NCBI GenBank assembly: GCA_021202335.1
Contig: JAJQDE010000037.1
Location: forward strand, 1 to 64,000
DNA from: Lachnospiraceae bacterium
Lineage (GTDB): Bacteria; Bacillota; Clostridia; Lachnospirales; Lachnospiraceae
DNA: 64,000 nucleotides
Direction of reading: 5' to 3'
Shown: piece after piece, positions 18,435 to 27,856 of the stretch
How the letters are laid out: the number at the start of each line of letters is the position of its first letter
Position numbering within the stretch: the stretch's first letter is position 1
Translations under genes and position numbers: made by a program
Notes under the pieces: generated by a model
The model's database searches: none
What the model was told of the DNA's origin: nothing
Seen by the model: only the letters and a program-made list of their open reading frames with translations

Positions 18435-19613
18435 GTGGCGGATGTGGATAATTCAACAAAAAACACAAAAACAAAAAAATTTGATTTGTCGTCCGGTGTA
18501 TTCTCCGTTCTGGCATCGCTTATCTGCATTGTGATTGGACTTTTGGTGGGGCTGATTATACTCTACTGCATTAATGCGGAGCAGGCGCTTGACGGCTTTG
18601 GCAGGATTGTAAAGGGCGGCTTTTATCTGATGCCAAAGGGGCTTGGAAGCGTGCTTGCGCAGACGGCTCCGCTGATAATGACGGGGCTTTCGGTTGCGTT
18701 TGCGTTTAAGACGGGACTTTTTAACATCGGCGCGTCAGGGCAGTATACGCTGGGTGCGCTGGGTGCGCTTTATTTTGCGCTGGTGCTTCATGCACCGTGG
18801 TGGCTCTGCCTGATTGCGGCAATGCTTTTCGGCGCTTTTTGGGGCGCAATTCCCGGGCTGTTTAAGGCGTATTTTAATGTCAACGAGGTCATCACCGCGA
18901 TTATGTTTAACTGGATAGGCTTATACGCGGTGAACGAAATTATATATAAGGGAACCTTCGGCGATATGTACGATATGAAAACGACGAAAACATATACCGT
19001 AAGGAGCGTTTCCGAAAGCTCCGTTATTCCCGATTTGGGCTTAAACAGCCTGTTTAACACCAAGTCGACCACCATCGCAATTTTTATCGCGGTTGTGATT
19101 GCGATAATTGTTTATATTGTTATCAACAAGACTACATTTGGGTATGAGCTTAAGGCGTGCGGCTACAATAAGGATGCGGCAAAATACGCGGGGATTAACG
19201 ACAGGAAAAACATTGTGCTTTCCATGACGATTGCGGGAGCGCTCTCAGGCATCGGGGCAGGGCTTTACTACCTTTCGGGAGTGGCGGAGTGGAATCCGCA
19301 GGTGAGTACCTCGCTCCCGGCAATGGGCTTTAACGGTATTCCCGTGGCGCTTTTGGCACTGAGCAATCCGATTGGCGTAATCTTTGCGGCGCTTTTTGTT
19401 TCGCATATTACCGTGGGCGGCGGATATCTTCCCACAAAGTATTTCCAGCCTGAGATAGCGGACGTTATCATTGCGGTTATAATTTATCTTTGCGCTTTTG
19501 TTATGCTCTTTAAGGGATTTGTGGTGAAGGCGATATCAGGAAAGCGTGAAAAGAATAAAAGACCGGCAGAACAGACAGATGCTTCAAATAATGGGAAGGG
19601 GGCGGCTCAATAA
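18435..19613 (+). CDS. Nucleoside-type ABC transporter permease 1
   Basis: A 392-residue inner-membrane permease of the BPD_transp_2 (RbsC/NupP-like) family with about eight to ten hydrophobic segments, FNIGASGQY near residue 95 and FGYELKACGYN in the cytoplasmic loop. Two in-frame GTG starts are possible. GTG 18435 has AGGG 7 nt upstream, and GTG 18444 has GAGG 8 nt upstream, so the start is uncertain by three residues. Its stop overlaps the start of the second permease by one base. Confidence 0.9.
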   Translation: MADVDNSTKNTKTKKFDLSSGVFSVLASLICIVIGLLVGLIILYCINAEQALDGFGRIVKGGFYLMPKGLGSVLAQTAPLIMTGLSVAFAFKTGLFNIGASGQYTLGALGALYFALVLHAPWWLCLIAAMLFGAFWGAIPGLFKAYFNVNEVITAIMFNWIGLYAVNEIIYKGTFGDMYDMKTTKTYTVRSVSESSVIPDLGLNSLFNTKSTTIAIFIAVVIAIIVYIVINKTTFGYELKACGYNKDAAKYAGINDRKNIVLSMTIAGALSGIGAGLYYLSGVAEWNPQVSTSLPAMGFNGIPVALLALSNPIGVIFAALFVSHITVGGGYLPTKYFQPEIADVIIAVIIYLCAFVMLFKGFVVKAISGKREKNKRPAEQTDASNNGKGAAQ

Positions 19614-20551
19614 TGCTTTTATTGTTAAAATATACCTTGCTTTACGCGGTCGTGCTGATGCTGGTGGCGCTCGGCGGCATGTTTTCGGAGCGAAGCGGAG
19701 TTATCAACATCGCGCTTGAAGGAATTATGGCAATCGGCGGTCTTGCGGGCATTTTGGTGCTTGTGCTTTTTGGCGGAACGCTCTCGCCCGCAATGCTTGT
19801 GGTTCTCTCGATTTTTGCAAGCGCCGTCGCCGGCATGCTGTATTCGCTGCTGCTTGGCTTTTCGGCAATCACGCTCAAGGCTGACCAGACGATAGGCGGC
19901 ACCGCGCTTAATATGTTAGCGACGGCAGCGGCAGTCGTGATTGTAAAGGCATACAATAACGCGGCAAGCGGCGGGAACGGTTCGGCGTCATCGAAGCTTT
20001 CATATTCCAACAATGCGTTTCTCTTTACGGTTGGACCGCTTACCTGCAATGTATTTCTGATTATAGGGATTGTGCTTTTGATTGCGGCATATGTTTTTCT
20101 CTACAAGACCAAATACGGTCTGCGCCTGCGCGCCTGCGGCGAGCATCCGCAGGCGGCTGATTCCGTTGGGATTAACGTATACAAATGGCGCTATGCCGGT
20201 GTAATGATATCCGGCTTTTTAGGCGGGCTGGGCGGCTTTGCATATATCGTGCCGTCAGTTTCCACCTGGAATTTTGAGGTCGGAGTCACGGGCTTTGGCT
20301 TTTTGGCTCTTGCCGTTATGATATTCGGTCAGTGGAAGCCCTTTAGGATTGCCGCGGCGGCAGTGTTCTTTGCGATATTTAAATCGCTTGCAAACATAGC
20401 GGATGCGACTGTGCTTTCCAATCTGCAGCTTTCGCAGAATATTTATAACATGATGCCGTTCATTGCTTCGATGATCATACTGGCGCTGACGTCGAAGAAC
20501 TCACAGGCGCCAAAGGCGGAAGGCATACCGTACGACAAGGGCGCAAGATAA
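19613..20551 (+). CDS. Nucleoside-type ABC transporter permease 2
   Basis: A 312-residue permease pairing with the upstream one. It has about eight membrane segments, with ERSGVINIALEGIM near residue 25, LKADQTIGGTALNM and the conserved cytoplasmic GLRLRACGEHPQAADSVGI. It starts within TAATG, overlapping the previous stop, so translation is coupled. Its 3' end is only 3 nt from a convergent small gene. Confidence 0.92.
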   Translation: MLLLLKYTLLYAVVLMLVALGGMFSERSGVINIALEGIMAIGGLAGILVLVLFGGTLSPAMLVVLSIFASAVAGMLYSLLLGFSAITLKADQTIGGTALNMLATAAAVVIVKAYNNAASGGNGSASSKLSYSNNAFLFTVGPLTCNVFLIIGIVLLIAAYVFLYKTKYGLRLRACGEHPQAADSVGINVYKWRYAGVMISGFLGGLGGFAYIVPSVSTWNFEVGVTGFGFLALAVMIFGQWKPFRIAAAAVFFAIFKSLANIADATVLSNLQLSQNIYNMMPFIASMIILALTSKNSQAPKAEGIPYDKGAR

Positions 20552-20554
20552 TAA

Positions 20555-20806
20555 TTATTCTTCCTTGTCCCGGTCATCTTCGGGAAACAGCTCCGCCATT
20601 GTGTGCCTGCCCTGCATCCTGCCGATGCAGAACAGCAGCAGCCATGCCAGGATGGGAATGGCAACGATGCAGCATAAAAGCGCCAAAAACCTGTTTCCCG
20701 CCGCACCCGGCTGCGCCGTGAACGAGGAAATGACAAACAGGACAATTAACAAAAAAATAGCGGCAAGCGCTATAATGGCAATCAGCCGTTTTAGATTTTT
20801 TTTCAT
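20555..20806 (-). CDS. Small membrane protein with two transmembrane segments
   Basis: An 83-residue protein of unknown function. It has a basic N-terminus (MKKNLKRL), two hydrophobic stretches (about 8-27 and 39-62) and an acidic C-terminus (FPEDDRDKEE). The start is set by GGAGGAG a few nt before the ATG at 20806; upstream in-frame starts lack a ribosome site. The hairpin GACGCAAAT/ATTTGCGTC (20843-20865) lies just upstream in its leader. It is convergent with the permease gene, and no family was recognised. Confidence 0.65.
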   Translation of the reverse strand: MKKNLKRLIAIIALAAIFLLIVLFVISSFTAQPGAAGNRFLALLCCIVAIPILAWLLLFCIGRMQGRHTMAELFPEDDRDKEE

Positions 20807-20910
20807 AAGCTCCTCCATTCGGAATGTTTTACGTGACGGGGCGACGCAAATGTCAGATTTGCGTCTGCCATCATTATAATAATAATTTACCACAAATGCA
20901 ACCGTTTCCT

Positions 20911-20939
20911 TTGACTTTCGAGCTGCTTTGGTATATACT
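20911..20939 (+). promoter_or_regulatory. Promoter for the SEC-C protein gene
   Basis: TTGACT (20911-20916), 17 nt, then TATACT (20934-20939), 70 nt before the start at 21009. Confidence 0.65.
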
Positions 20940-21008
20940 GATTACTGGTCAGCAGTTGCCCGGAGGACAAGCTGCTGCCGATAAAGACGAAAGGATGTAA
21001 TAAATATC

Positions 21009-21524
21009 ATGGCAGAGAACAAGACATTGTTGGAGAAATGGAGAAGCATCGCATACAATGAAAATACCGACAAAAATACGCTTCAAAAGCTTTGGATGGC
21101 TTATTTCCAAAAGGAAAAGGAAATTTATCAGCAGCTTTTAGTAAATCCTGACGAGGTAGTGACAGGCACCGTGAAGGAGCTTGCAGAGAAATATAATGTG
21201 GATATTATGACAATGACAGGCTTTCTTGATGGAATTAACGACAGCTTAAAGTCGCCCAATCCTATTGAGGAGATGGTTGAGGATACGCAGGTGAGCCTGG
21301 GCTTTGAGAAAGAGCTTTTGTATAAGAACATGGTGGCGGCTGAGGCGGATTGGCTGTACGGCTTGGAGGAATGGAACGCCATTTTTGACGAAAATAAAAA
21401 GAAAGAGCTTTACAGGGAGCAGAAGTCCTCGACGACGATTGTGAAGGACGCGAAGGTTTATCCAAATGACCCTTGTCCTTGCGGAAGCGGTAAGAAGTAT
21501 AAAAAGTGCTGCGGTAAAAAATAA
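21009..21524 (+). CDS. SEC-C motif protein
   Basis: A 171-residue cytoplasmic protein. The C-terminus carries a complete SEC-C zinc motif, [17 protein letters not shown] (about 153-169), as in the SecA tail. The N-terminal ~150 residues are helical and acidic with no recognised catalytic motif ([31 protein letters not shown]). SEC-C modules bind zinc and protein or ribosome partners. The role here is unknown. It has its own promoter and is followed by the thrS leader. Confidence 0.85.
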   Translation: MAENKTLLEKWRSIAYNENTDKNTLQKLWMAYFQKEKEIYQQLLVNPDEVVTGTVKELAEKYNVDIMTMTGFLDGINDSLKSPNPIEEMVEDTQVSLGFEKELLYKNMVAAEADWLYGLEEWNAIFDENKKKELYREQKSSTTIVKDAKVYPNDPCPCGSGKKYKKCCGKK

Positions 21525-21527
21525 CGG

Positions 21528-21556
21528 TTTACATTTTTGATAATTGGGTTTATGAT
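21528..21556 (+). promoter_or_regulatory. Promoter for thrS leader
   Basis: TTTACA (21528-21533), 17 nt, TATGAT (21551-21556). It lies directly before the T-box leader. Confidence 0.65.
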
Positions 21557-21582
21557 ATTGAAAGTGGCAATAATAAGATAAC

Positions 21583-21828
21583 ACGGCGACGGGACGAGTA
21601 GAGTGCAGAATGTATCAGAGAGAGGCGCAAAAGCTGAAAGCGCCTTTGCGGGAAGCATTTGAAAACTACCCCTGAGTGACCCCAATCCGGTCCGTTGATT
21701 ACGTTACAATCATGAGTGGCTCGCGCAGGGCGCATTGTTTTGCGCATCAATGCGGGCAAGCAGGGTGGAACCGCGTTCATACGTCCCATGCATTACATAT
21801 TTATTTGTGATGCATGGGCTTTTATATT
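21583..21828 (+). ncRNA. T-box leader of thrS
   Basis: The T-box antiterminator motif AGGGTGGAACCGCG is at 21762-21775. GACGAGTAGAG near the 5' end fits stem I. The terminator CCCATGCATTACA (21785-21797)/TGTGATGCATGGG (21806-21818) is followed by a T-rich tract. Threonine codons ACT or ACC in the run at 21661-21670 are candidate specifiers. Uncharged tRNA-Thr would bind and allow thrS transcription. The T-box identity is clear; the exact specifier is not. Confidence 0.88.
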
Positions 21829-21850
21829 TTAAAGAAAGGAAGCAATAAAA

Positions 21851-23809
21851 ATGAAAATCACATTAAAGGATGGCTCCGTGAAGGAGTATGGCGAGGCGAA
21901 GTCGATTTACGACATCGCAAAGGAAATCAGCGAGGGGCTTGCGAGGGTTGCGTGCGCAGGCGAGGTAAACGGTGAAATCAAGGATTTGAGAACAGTTATA
22001 GACAGCGACTGCGAGCTTAATATCATCACGGCGACAGACGTTAAGGCGCTCCCCATTATCAGGCATACGGCGTCGCACGTGCTTGCGGAGGCTGTAAAAC
22101 GCCTTTTCCCGAATGCGAAGGTGACGATAGGTCCCGCTATTGACGAGGGCTTTTACTATGATTTTGACGCGGAGCCGTTCTCAAGGGAGGATTTGGATAA
22201 GCTTGAGGCTGAAATGAAGAAAATCATCAAGGAGGGGCATGAGATTACGCGCTTTACGCTTCCGCGCGACAAGGCGATTGCCTTTATGGAGGAAAAAGGC
22301 GAGCCGTACAAGGTTGAGCTTATAAAGGATTTGCCCGAGGACGCCGAGATAAGTTTCTATGACCAGGGCGGCTTTGTGGATCTGTGCGCGGGACCGCATC
22401 TTATGACCACAAAGGGCGTAAAGGCTTTTAAGCTTACATCATCATCAATGGCATATTGGAGAGGCGATTCAAACAAGGCAAGGCTTCAGCGCATTTACGG
22501 CACGGCGTACAACAACAAGGAGGAGCTTGCCGCGCATTTGGAGCGCATGGAGGACGCAAAGCGCCGCGACCACAATAAATTAGGGCGCGAGATGGGATTG
22601 TTTACGACGGTCGATGTGATTGGACAGGGGCTTCCGCTCTTTACCCCGAAGGGAACTAAAATCCTCATGAAGCTGCAAAGGTGGATTGAGGATTTGGAGG
22701 ACAATGAGTGGGGCTATATGAGGACAAAAACTCCTTTAATGGCAAAATCGGATCTGTATAAACTTTCGGGGCATTGGGATCACTATAAAGAGGGAATGTT
22801 TGTGTTTGGCGACGAGGAGAAGGATAAAGAGGTTTACGCGCTTCGTCCCATGACCTGTCCGTTCCAGTATTTTGTGTACAAAAATTCGCAGAAATCATAC
22901 CGCGATCTGCCCTGCCGTTACAGCGAAACCTCGACGCTTTTTAGGAACGAGGATTCGGGCGAGATGCACGGTCTTACCCGTGTTCGCCAGTTTACGATCA
23001 CAGAAGGCCATTTGATTGTAAGGCCTGACCAGATGGTGGAGGAGGTTAAGGGTTGTCTTGCCCTTGCGAAATACTGCCTTGAAACGCTTGGCGTAAATGA
23101 GGATGTGACATATCACCTCTCTAAGTGGGATCCCGATAACAAGGAAAAATATATCGGAGAACCCGAGGTTTGGGAGGAAACGCAGCAGCATTTGCGCGAC
23201 ATCATGAACGAGCTTCAGATTCCGTTTGTGGAGGATGTGGGAGAAGCGGCGTTTTACGGGCCAAAGATTGATATTAACGCCAGGAACGTGTACGGCAAGG
23301 AGGACACCATGATTACCATACAGTGGGATGCCCTGATTGCCGAAAAATTTGATATGTACTACATCGACCGGAACGGTGACAAAATACGTCCCTACATTAT
23401 ACACAGAACGTCTATGGGCTGCTATGAGCGCACGCTCGCGTGGCTGATTGAAAAGTACGCGGGCAAGCTTCCTACATGGCTCTGCCCTGAGCAGGTGAGG
23501 GTGCTTCCGATTTCCGACAAATACGAGGAGTATGCAAACGAGGTGTGCAGGACGCTTAAAAAGGCGGGGATTGACGCGACTGTAGACAGCCGTTCGGAGA
23601 AAATCGGCTTTAAGATACGTGAGGCAAGGCTTGATAAGCTGCCGTATATGCTTGTGGTAGGGCAGCAGGAGGAGGAAAGCAAGACTGTTTCCGTCAGAAG
23701 CCGCTTTGCGGGCGACGAGGGCGCAAAGACGCTTGATAGCTTTATCGCGGACATCACTGAGGAGATAAGGACAAAGGCGATACGAAAGGAAGAACAGCCC
23801 GAAAAATAA
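21851..23809 (+). CDS. thrS: Threonyl-tRNA synthetase
   Basis: Class II synthetase charging tRNA-Thr, 652 residues. An N-terminal TGS domain (1-62) is followed by the editing domain with HTASHVLAEAV (HxxxH) and CAGPH. The catalytic core has MTCPFQYFVYKNSQKSYRDLP (motif 2 region) and HRTSMGCYERTLAWLIE (motif 3), and the anticodon-binding domain starts near PEQVRVLPISDKY. All usual domains are present. The gene is controlled by the T-box leader immediately upstream, and AAAGGAAGC precedes the ATG. Confidence 0.97.
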   Translation: MKITLKDGSVKEYGEAKSIYDIAKEISEGLARVACAGEVNGEIKDLRTVIDSDCELNIITATDVKALPIIRHTASHVLAEAVKRLFPNAKVTIGPAIDEGFYYDFDAEPFSREDLDKLEAEMKKIIKEGHEITRFTLPRDKAIAFMEEKGEPYKVELIKDLPEDAEISFYDQGGFVDLCAGPHLMTTKGVKAFKLTSSSMAYWRGDSNKARLQRIYGTAYNNKEELAAHLERMEDAKRRDHNKLGREMGLFTTVDVIGQGLPLFTPKGTKILMKLQRWIEDLEDNEWGYMRTKTPLMAKSDLYKLSGHWDHYKEGMFVFGDEEKDKEVYALRPMTCPFQYFVYKNSQKSYRDLPCRYSETSTLFRNEDSGEMHGLTRVRQFTITEGHLIVRPDQMVEEVKGCLALAKYCLETLGVNEDVTYHLSKWDPDNKEKYIGEPEVWEETQQHLRDIMNELQIPFVEDVGEAAFYGPKIDINARNVYGKEDTMITIQWDALIAEKFDMYYIDRNGDKIRPYIIHRTSMGCYERTLAWLIEKYAGKLPTWLCPEQVRVLPISDKYEEYANEVCRTLKKAGIDATVDSRSEKIGFKIREARLDKLPYMLVVGQQEEESKTVSVRSRFAGDEGAKTLDSFIADITEEIRTKAIRKEEQPEK

Positions 23810-23927
23810 AATCAGTTTGAAACGATACAAAAACTATGTATAACACAGGTTAAGCCTTGGCATAATAACCGTAGGTTCATGCTTACAATGAGCCGAATCA
23901 AAAATGTGATAAAAGGAGATAGGCGAA

Positions 23928-24242
23928 ATGTCAGAATTAACCTGTGGAGTAACAAGTTGTACCTATAATAAAGACCGGTGCTGCTGCAAGGGGGATATCA
24001 TGGTGGGCGGAAAGCATGCCTGCGACTGCGACAATACGTGCTGTGAAAGCTTCCACAAGAGAAGCGGCGATACGTTTACAAGCGCGGTTTCGCACCCCAG
24101 CAACACCATCAGCATAGACTGCGAGGCGGTGAAATGCATCTACAACAACGATTACCGCTGCCATGCGGATCATGTTGACATTAAAGGTGGAAGCGCGGCG
24201 ACAAGCAGGGAAACCCTTTGCGCGACCTTTCAGGAGCGCTAA
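23928..24242 (+). CDS. DUF1540 cysteine-rich protein
   Basis: A 104-residue protein with two copies of a short Cys module, CGVTSCTYNKDRCCCKGDIMV and CEAVKCIYNNDYRCHADHVDI, each of the CxxxxCxYNxxxxC type named DUF1540. The cysteines suggest metal binding. The function is unknown; the family is common in Clostridia and often linked to sporulating species. AAAAGGAGATAGG upstream gives a strong ribosome site. It is unlinked to its neighbours in an obvious way. Confidence 0.85.
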   Translation: MSELTCGVTSCTYNKDRCCCKGDIMVGGKHACDCDNTCCESFHKRSGDTFTSAVSHPSNTISIDCEAVKCIYNNDYRCHADHVDIKGGSAATSRETLCATFQER

Positions 24243-24293
24243 AGCTTTCCGTGCGTTTTTCCCGTATCATTGTCGTATCATAAAAAAAATCAG

Positions 24294-24322
24294 TTGACAG
24301 GGCGGAATATCTGTGATATAGT
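24294..24322 (+). promoter_or_regulatory. Consensus promoter for infC-rpmI-rplT
   Basis: TTGACA (24294-24299), exactly 17 nt, TATAGT (24317-24322). Confidence 0.85.
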
Positions 24323-24329
24323 ATCGTTG

Positions 24330-24511
24330 TTTGGGTGTTTCAAACATATACAATAAAGCAGAGTATCCGCTCTCACCCTATGGCTTACTGCTGATAGGCG
24401 TTAATAATTTCAGAATTTAGTCTGTTATATGTGCGTGTATTATGGCATGGCGCGTATGGCAGGTATAAGACTGTAAAATTAAGTGGATAATTTGCGATTA
24501 TCCACTTTTTT
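24330..24511 (+). ncRNA. L20/infC-type ribosomal protein leader with terminator
   Basis: The 290-nt untranslated leader contains a structured stretch with GTATCCGCTCTCACC and ends in a strong terminator. AGTGGATAAT (24482-24491) pairs with ATTATCCACT (24497-24506), followed by TTTTTT. In Firmicutes the leader before infC-rpmI-rplT binds L20 to cause premature termination. Identity is inferred from position and terminator; the L20-binding fold was not modelled. Confidence 0.7.
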
Positions 24512-24544
24512 ATCGTACAGGAAGGTTCGTCCCATACGATAAAA
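24512..24544 (+). repeat. ATCGTA-palindrome repeat, copy 1
   Basis: ATCGTACAGGA, a short GGTTCG-containing loop and TCCCATACGAT, then AAAA. It begins right after the T-run of the infC leader terminator. Related copies occur at 32812-32843, 33237-33252 and 63704-63722. Confidence 0.7.
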
Positions 24545-24610
24545 GATGAAATATGTCGCAAGCGACTGCAATATTTTATTTTCTTATGAAGGTTTTGGAG
24601 GTGTAAGATT

Positions 24611-25117
24611 ATTAGCGATTTAATGATTAACGAACAAATTAGGGACAGAGAAGTGCGTGTCATAGGCACGAACGGTGAGCAGCTTGGCATCATGTCGCCT
24701 GCGGAGGCGATGAGGCTTGCGGATGAGGCAGGGGTCGATCTGGTTAAGATTGCGCCAACGGCAAAGCCGCCCGTGTGCAGAATTGTTGATTACGGTAAGT
24801 TCAAATATGAACAGACGAGAAAAGAAAAGGAAGCAAGGAAAAAGCAGAGGGTAATCGATGTAAAGGAAATACGCCTGTCGCCAAACATTGATACGAACGA
24901 TTTGAACACCAAAATAAATGCTGCCCGTAAATTCCTGACAAAGGGCGACCGCGTGAAAGTCACGCTGCGTTTCAGAGGCCGCGAGATGGCTCATATGCAG
25001 AACAGTAAGCATATACTGGTGGATTTCGGCGAAAGCCTGAGCGATATTGCCGTGGTTGAGAAGGAACCAAAGGTTGAGGGCAGAAGTATGACAATGTTTT
25101 TAGCTGAGAAGAGATAA
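24611..25117 (+). CDS. infC: Translation initiation factor IF-3
   Basis: IF-3 binds the 30S subunit and proofreads initiator tRNA and start codons. At 168 residues it has the N-domain (INEQIRDREVRVIGTNGEQLGIM), a linker, and the C-domain (VKEIRLSPNIDTNDLNTKINAARKFL, VTLRFRGREMAH). The start is taken as ATT 24611: GGAGGTG (24597-24603) is 7 nt upstream, while the in-frame ATG at 24623 would be 19 nt away. AUU starts on infC are a known autoregulation device, because IF-3 discriminates against them. It is first in the infC-rpmI-rplT operon. Confidence 0.93.
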   Translation: MSDLMINEQIRDREVRVIGTNGEQLGIMSPAEAMRLADEAGVDLVKIAPTAKPPVCRIVDYGKFKYEQTRKEKEARKKQRVIDVKEIRLSPNIDTNDLNTKINAARKFLTKGDRVKVTLRFRGREMAHMQNSKHILVDFGESLSDIAVVEKEPKVEGRSMTMFLAEKR

Positions 25118-25197
25118 GCGTTTATCCGTGATAGACAGCTTGAGTCAGTTAAAATATAGACAGATTTAGCAACACTATGATTTAGGAGGAAACGAAT

Positions 25198-25395
25198 ATG
25201 CCAAAAATGAAAACAAAAAGATCAGCAGCAAAGCGCTTTAAAGTAACGGGAACCGGTAAATTAAAGAGAGCGAAGGCTTATAAGAGCCATATCCTGACCA
25301 AAAAGTCTACAAAGAGAAAGAGAAATCTCAGAAAGCCCGCCATGACGGACTCGACAAATGTTAAGAACATGAAGAAGGTTTTACCGTATTTATAA
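25198..25395 (+). CDS. rpmI: Ribosomal protein L35
   Basis: A basic 65-residue 50S protein with the characteristic [21 protein letters not shown] opening and [17 protein letters not shown] lies 9 nt upstream. It is the middle gene of infC-rpmI-rplT, 80 nt after infC and 28 nt before rplT. Confidence 0.97.
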   Translation: MPKMKTKRSAAKRFKVTGTGKLKRAKAYKSHILTKKSTKRKRNLRKPAMTDSTNVKNMKKVLPYL

Positions 25396-25423
25396 GTGCA
25401 GGAAAGGAATGGAGGAATAGAAA

Positions 25424-25780
25424 ATGGCAAGAATTAAAGGCGGATTAAATGCAAAAAAGAAGCACAACAGAGTATTAAAGCTCGCAAAGGGATACAGAGG
25501 AGCGCGTTCTAAGCAGTATCGCGTGGCTAAGCAGGCAGTCATGAGAGCGCTTGCATCCTCATACAAGGGAAGAAAAGAGAGAAAGCGTCAGTTCAGACAG
25601 CTTTGGATTGCGCGTATCAATGCGGCTGCAAGAATGAACGGCATCTCGTACAGCAAAATGATGCATGGCTTAAAGGTGGCAGGCGTTGATATCAACAGAA
25701 AGATGCTTGCCGAGATGGCAGTCAACGACGCAGAGGGCTTTAAGACTCTCGCAGAGCTTGCAAAGAGCAGCGTTGCATAA
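25424..25780 (+). CDS. rplT: Ribosomal protein L20
   Basis: A 118-residue 50S assembly protein. It shows [44 protein letters not shown] and [24 protein letters not shown]20 is also the expected repressor of this operon through the leader RNA. A strong terminator follows at 25816. Confidence 0.97.
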   Translation: MARIKGGLNAKKKHNRVLKLAKGYRGARSKQYRVAKQAVMRALASSYKGRKERKRQFRQLWIARINAAARMNGISYSKMMHGLKVAGVDINRKMLAEMAVNDAEGFKTLAELAKSSVA

Positions 25781-25815
25781 TCATCATAATCATATTAAAG
25801 TAAGCGTAAGCATTG

Positions 25816-25846
25816 GGGCAGACCATATGGCGGTCTGTCCTTTTTT
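25816..25846 (+). terminator. Intrinsic terminator of infC-rpmI-rplT
   Basis: GGGCAGACC (25816-25824) pairs fully with GGTCTGTCC (25832-25840, one G-U), followed by TTTTTT. Confidence 0.95.
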
Positions 25847-25909
25847 CGCGAAAAACATGCGCCGTGTGTAAAGTGTATGTAAAGTGTACAATTAATTTTT
25901 AAGATTGCA

Positions 25910-25938
25910 TTGCCTTTTGTGCAAAATGCGAGTACAAT
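25910..25938 (+). promoter_or_regulatory. Candidate promoter of the chemotaxis receptor gene
   Basis: TTGCCT (25910-25915), 17 nt, TACAAT (25933-25938), 44 nt before the ATG. No sigma-28 motility promoter was seen. Confidence 0.5.
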
Positions 25939-25982
25939 AATATTGTCATAAAAGCATTTTACAAACAAGGAGGGGCAAAAGG

Positions 25983-27707
25983 ATGAAAAGTATCGGCTCA
26001 AAGGTAATTACTATGATGGCAGTTTTTGGGGCAGTGTTTTTGGTCGAGATAGTGGCGAATATCATGGCATTGTCTACCATCAAAGAAAACAACAATATGG
26101 TCAACATGTATTTTGAAATGAATAAGGAAGAGAATGAAGCCATTGTTGCGTTTCAGCAGGCTCAGCTTTATTCAAATCTCAGTTATTTCAAGAAGGACAC
26201 GGATGAAATTGATTTGATGAGGCAGAAGCTTGATACAGCCATAACGGACATGGACGCTGCGATGGCGGATCTGGGCACGTTATGTGAGTTTGTCGGGGAC
26301 GGCGAGGTGCTCGCGTCATATCAGACAATGAGCGCTGCGATGGCAAGCTTTTCTGACTTTTGCTCTGAAGTGCTTGCGGCGTCGACGGCGGAGGATTTTG
26401 ATACCACAAAGGCGCTGGTGGACGATCAAAAATCGCATAAGGATCCTGTGCAGGACGCGATAGATGCGTATGATGAGCTTGTCGCCGTAAAGCAGACGGA
26501 CATTATGGACACAAGCGCGTCGACAAACAGTCAGACACGCGCTCTCAGCGGAGTGATCGTTGCGGTATTCATAATTGCAATGGTGCTGACGATAGCAGTA
26601 GCGATGATAACGATTGCAAGACCGGCAAAGGCTTCCAGAATGATGCTTGGGCAGATTGTGGACAAGATTGAGAATAATGAGGGAGATTTGACGGAGCGTA
26701 TTCCCGTCAGGACAAAGGATGAAATCGGTCAGATGGCAAGCGGCGTCAACGGATTCTTGGATCAGCTTCAGGAGGTTATGCGCAAGCTTAAGGAGGAATC
26801 AGCCAATATGATGCTTTCCGTGGAAACCGTTCAGGGCGAAATCAGCGAGTCAAACGAGAGCGCGGACAGCGTTTCGGCGGCTATGGAGGAAATGTCGGCA
26901 AGCATGCAGGAGATTGCAGCTACCTTGGGACAGCTTGCAACGGGAAGCGATAATGTGCTTAAGGAAATAAATGCGATTAAAGACGAGGTAAACAATGGCG
27001 TAGGGCTTGTGGAGGATATTAAGGAGCGCGCTCAGAGCATGCACCGCAATACCGTTTCGAGCAAGGAGGACGCGGGAAAGATTATGTCGGATATCCGCGT
27101 GTCATTAAAGACCTCCGTGGAGGAGAGCCGCAGCGCGGAGCAGATAAACAGGCTTACGGGAGAAATTTTGAACATCGCAAGTCAGACAAACCTCCTTGCG
27201 CTGAACGCTTCCATCGAGGCGGCGCGTGCGGGCGAGGCAGGAAAAGGCTTTGCGGTCGTGGCGGATGAGATACGCGTTCTGGCTGACAACAGTAAGGACA
27301 CGGCAAACAATATTCAGGAAATCAGCAATCAGGTGACGCGCGCAGTGGAGCAGCTTTCAAGGAACGCGGAGGGAATGATTAAGTTTATTGATGATAAGGT
27401 TATGAAGGATTACGACGGCTTCGTGGATGTGGCTGCGCAGTACGAAAAGGACGCGGACAGCGTAAACGATATCCTTTCAGAGTTTGCAAGGAATACCGGT
27501 GACATCAATGACACGATGGAGGCGATGAATTCCGGCATTAACGATATCGCGACGGCAGTTGACGAAAGCGCGAAGGGTGTGACAAGCGTGGCGGAAAATG
27601 CCGTAAATCTGGTGGAATCTATCACGCAGATTCAAAAGGAAACCGAGAACAATCAAAGCATATCTTCAAAGCTGAGCAGCGAGGTGAACCGGTTCAAGAA
27701 CGTATAA
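25983..27707 (+). CDS. Methyl-accepting chemotaxis protein
   Basis: A 574-residue transducer. Membrane segment 1 is at about 9-28, an extracellular helical sensor (4HB-like, Met/Asp-rich) spans about 29-185, membrane segment 2 is at about 188-210, then a HAMP domain (to ~265) and a signalling domain. The conserved hairpin tip reads [20 protein letters not shown], followed by [18 protein letters not shown]. It would pass ligand binding to CheA/CheW; no che genes are in the window. The ligand is not predictable. AGGAGGGG precedes the ATG. Confidence 0.93.
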   Translation: MKSIGSKVITMMAVFGAVFLVEIVANIMALSTIKENNNMVNMYFEMNKEENEAIVAFQQAQLYSNLSYFKKDTDEIDLMRQKLDTAITDMDAAMADLGTLCEFVGDGEVLASYQTMSAAMASFSDFCSEVLAASTAEDFDTTKALVDDQKSHKDPVQDAIDAYDELVAVKQTDIMDTSASTNSQTRALSGVIVAVFIIAMVLTIAVAMITIARPAKASRMMLGQIVDKIENNEGDLTERIPVRTKDEIGQMASGVNGFLDQLQEVMRKLKEESANMMLSVETVQGEISESNESADSVSAAMEEMSASMQEIAATLGQLATGSDNVLKEINAIKDEVNNGVGLVEDIKERAQSMHRNTVSSKEDAGKIMSDIRVSLKTSVEESRSAEQINRLTGEILNIASQTNLLALNASIEAARAGEAGKGFAVVADEIRVLADNSKDTANNIQEISNQVTRAVEQLSRNAEGMIKFIDDKVMKDYDGFVDVAAQYEKDADSVNDILSEFARNTGDINDTMEAMNSGINDIATAVDESAKGVTSVAENAVNLVESITQIQKETENNQSISSKLSSEVNRFKNV

Positions 27708-27745
27708 AAACGGTCCGGATAATTATAATACATAAGTACCGAGGG

Positions 27746-27798
27746 TTAAGGTATCATGGGATAAAGCTGAAAGAAAAAGCTGTCCTTTGATACCTTAA
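27746..27798 (+). repeat. 11-bp perfect inverted repeat upstream of pepD
   Basis: TTAAGGTATCA (27746-27756) and TGATACCTTAA (27788-27798) enclose a loop with AGC/GCT pairing. TATAAT follows at 27804-27809. It could be the MCP terminator (no T-run), an operator or an RNA hairpin. Confidence 0.6.
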
Positions 27799-27856
27799 TG
27801 CTGTATAATGGTTATGCAAAGCATGTGCATCAGTTTTATGAAAAGAGGGAAAGTAT

